From: Micavibrio sp. UBA6139
Lineage (GTDB): Bacteria > Pseudomonadota > Alphaproteobacteria > Micavibrionales > Micavibrionaceae
Assembly (NCBI GenBank): GCA_002423285.1
Contig: DIVF01000050.1
Location: 1-15,599, forward strand
Reading direction: 5' to 3'
DNA: 15,599 bases
In this document: positions 14,805-15,599 of the stretch, piece by piece
Layout of the letters: every line of letters starts with the position of its first letter
How positions within the stretch are numbered: position 1 is the stretch's first letter
Notes under the pieces: model-generated
Seen by the model: only the letters and a program-made list of their open reading frames with translations
What the model was told of the DNA's origin: nothing
Database searches by the model: none
Program-made: the position numbers and the translations under genes

Positions 14805-15470
14805 ATGAAAAACAAAAAGAAACGTAGCTTCGTTGTCATCGGATTGGGCCAGTTTGGGGGTACAGTCGCGCCCGCGCTCGCCGCTATGGGGGACGAAGTT
14901 TTGGGTATAGACACAGACGAAAGTTTGGTCCGCCAATATGCCAATCAGTTATCCCATTGCTTGATCGCCGATGCACGGGATGAAAATGCCCTGAAGGAAG
15001 CGGGGATCGCGAACTATGATGTCGCCGTGATCGCTATTGGCGAAGATCTTGAAGCCAATATTCTCGCGACCATGAACGCAAAATCGTTGGGCGTTCCTAC
15101 TGTGTGGGTCAAGGCGCAGTCGAACACGCATCACCGTATCCTTTCCCGCATCGGCGTGGACAGGATCATTCGGCCCGAACGCGATATGGGTATGCAGATT
15201 GCCGAGATTTTGCACACACCCTATGTATTCGATTACATCAAGCTTGGTAGTGCGCGCTATTTGGTAAGCTATATCATACAGCATGATATGAAGAAGCAGC
15301 CACTGGGTGACCTTGCGCACGGCAAGGAAAATGGTTGGCATATTGTTGGCGTTATGCGGGATTCCAATTTTATTGCGAGCGGCGATAGTGATGTAATATT
15401 ACAAGAAAAAGATTCCCTCCTGGTCATTGGCTCGAAAGAACAACTCAGAGCCTTAAGCGAACTTTTATAA
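14805..15470 (+). CDS. ktrA: KtrA/TrkA-type K+ uptake regulatory subunit (RCK protein)
   Basis: A 221-residue cytoplasmic gating ring subunit that binds nucleotides and controls a KtrB/TrkH-type K+ channel. The N-terminal RCK/Rossmann domain begins VVIGLGQFGGTVAPAL (10-25), giving the GxGxxG loop at 13-18. The acidic end of the second strand follows at GIDTDE (34-39). CLIADARDENALKEAGI and AVIAIGEDLEANI complete the fold. RPERDMGMQIAEIL (133-146) leads into the C-terminal RCK_C (TrkA_C) domain with LVIGSKEQLRAL near the end. A single RCK_N plus RCK_C at this length matches KtrA rather than the doubled TrkA. Its stop overlaps the next ATG (TAATG), and the next product looks like KtrB, supporting the assignment. 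Confidence 0.93.
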   Translation: MKNKKKRSFVVIGLGQFGGTVAPALAAMGDEVLGIDTDESLVRQYANQLSHCLIADARDENALKEAGIANYDVAVIAIGEDLEANILATMNAKSLGVPTVWVKAQSNTHHRILSRIGVDRIIRPERDMGMQIAEILHTPYVFDYIKLGSARYLVSYIIQHDMKKQPLGDLAHGKENGWHIVGVMRDSNFIASGDSDVILQEKDSLLVIGSKEQLRALSELL

Positions 15471-15599
15471 TGGCATCTTCTGATTTTCTTTCACTACGGA
15501 AAAAAGCGCGGACGGTTTATCTTCCTCCGCCTGCGGTATTACTTTTACTTTATAGTGGCTGTATTCTTTGGGGGTCATTAGACCTGTTGCAAAAGTCCG
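15470..15599 (+). CDS. ktrB: KtrB/TrkH-type K+ transporter, N-terminal fragment (runs off the edge, possibly interrupted)
   Basis: The ATG overlaps the ktrA stop (TAATG), and 43 codons are visible. A basic N-terminus (LRKKARTVY) is followed by LPPPAVLLLLYSGCILWGS. This resembles the first transmembrane segment of KtrB/TrkH, where 'LPPP..L' opens the helix and 'G.LLL.LP.A' closes it. After GSL the sequence reads DLLQKS, which departs from the expected LLxLP. The change falls where an IS-like terminal repeat starts at 15581. The genuine ktrB sequence may thus end at about 15580, or the protein may simply diverge; the window is too short to tell. Confidence 0.7.
   Translation, partial: MASSDFLSLRKKARTVYLPPPAVLLLLYSGCILWGSLDLLQKS
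15581..15599. mobile_element. Possible insertion-sequence terminal repeat at the window edge
   Basis: The last 19 bases, GACCTGTTGCAAAAGTCCG, contain CTGTTGCAAA, the core of IS6-family ends (IS26: GGCACTGTTGCAAA). They also resemble ends of some IS5-family elements. TTA directly precedes it, which could be part of a target duplication. The element body would lie outside the window. The assignment rests on pattern memory and one short match. Confidence 0.4.

Noticed and set aside
1..15599. CRISPR arrays, tRNA or rRNA genes
   Set aside because: No regularly spaced repeats of CRISPR size, and no tRNA cloverleaf or rRNA segment was recognised on either strand by eye.

Overview
The window reads as a chromosomal segment of a Gram-negative bacterium, most likely an alphaproteobacterium. 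The basis is a phasin-family protein, an LpxR-type outer-membrane lipid A deacylase, tripartite efflux pumps with a lipoprotein outer-membrane channel, and a recombinase plus ParB pairing that I associate with alphaproteobacterial accessory DNA. The taxonomic call is inference from gene families only; there is no rRNA, tRNA or CRISPR array here.

Layout. (1) Positions 1-3260 look like the edge of an integrated or plasmid-derived element. On the minus strand lie a large serine recombinase and, joined by an ATGA overlap, a ParB N-terminal-domain protein that runs off the left edge. Divergent from them is a two-domain DNA-binding protein. Downstream is an orphan DUF6088/AbiEi-type antitoxin-like protein, preceded by a perfect 13-bp inverted repeat and a pair of 14-bp direct repeats. 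(2) Positions 3349-12286 hold one long minus-strand efflux operon in the order marR - emrA - emrB (MFS) - outer-membrane lipoprotein channel - 47-aa small ORF - RND adaptor - RND pump. Five of the six junctions are overlaps or gaps of no more than 20 bp; only emrB to the channel gene is longer, at 48 bp. A near-consensus promoter (TTGCCA-17-TATAAT) precedes marR and its -10 box lies inside a palindrome, as expected for an autorepressed MarR operon. An MFS pump and an RND pump appear to share one regulator and one outer-membrane channel. (3) Immediately divergent from marR is a plus-strand remnant of a second outer-membrane efflux channel, lacking its N-terminal two thirds and carrying a one-base frameshift near its end. 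(4) Positions 12946-14464 carry a phasin-like gene and an LpxR-type gene. The signal-peptide region of the latter contains a perfect 17-bp inverted repeat. (5) Positions 14465-14804 are non-coding and repeat-rich, with a possible IS end and a promoter/hairpin. They are followed by ktrA and the start of ktrB (K+ uptake). The last 19 bases resemble an insertion-sequence terminal repeat and may interrupt ktrB.

Functionally the core of the window is envelope defence: drug or toxic-compound export through two inner-membrane pumps, lipid A remodelling and K+ homeostasis, with mobile-element debris on both flanks.
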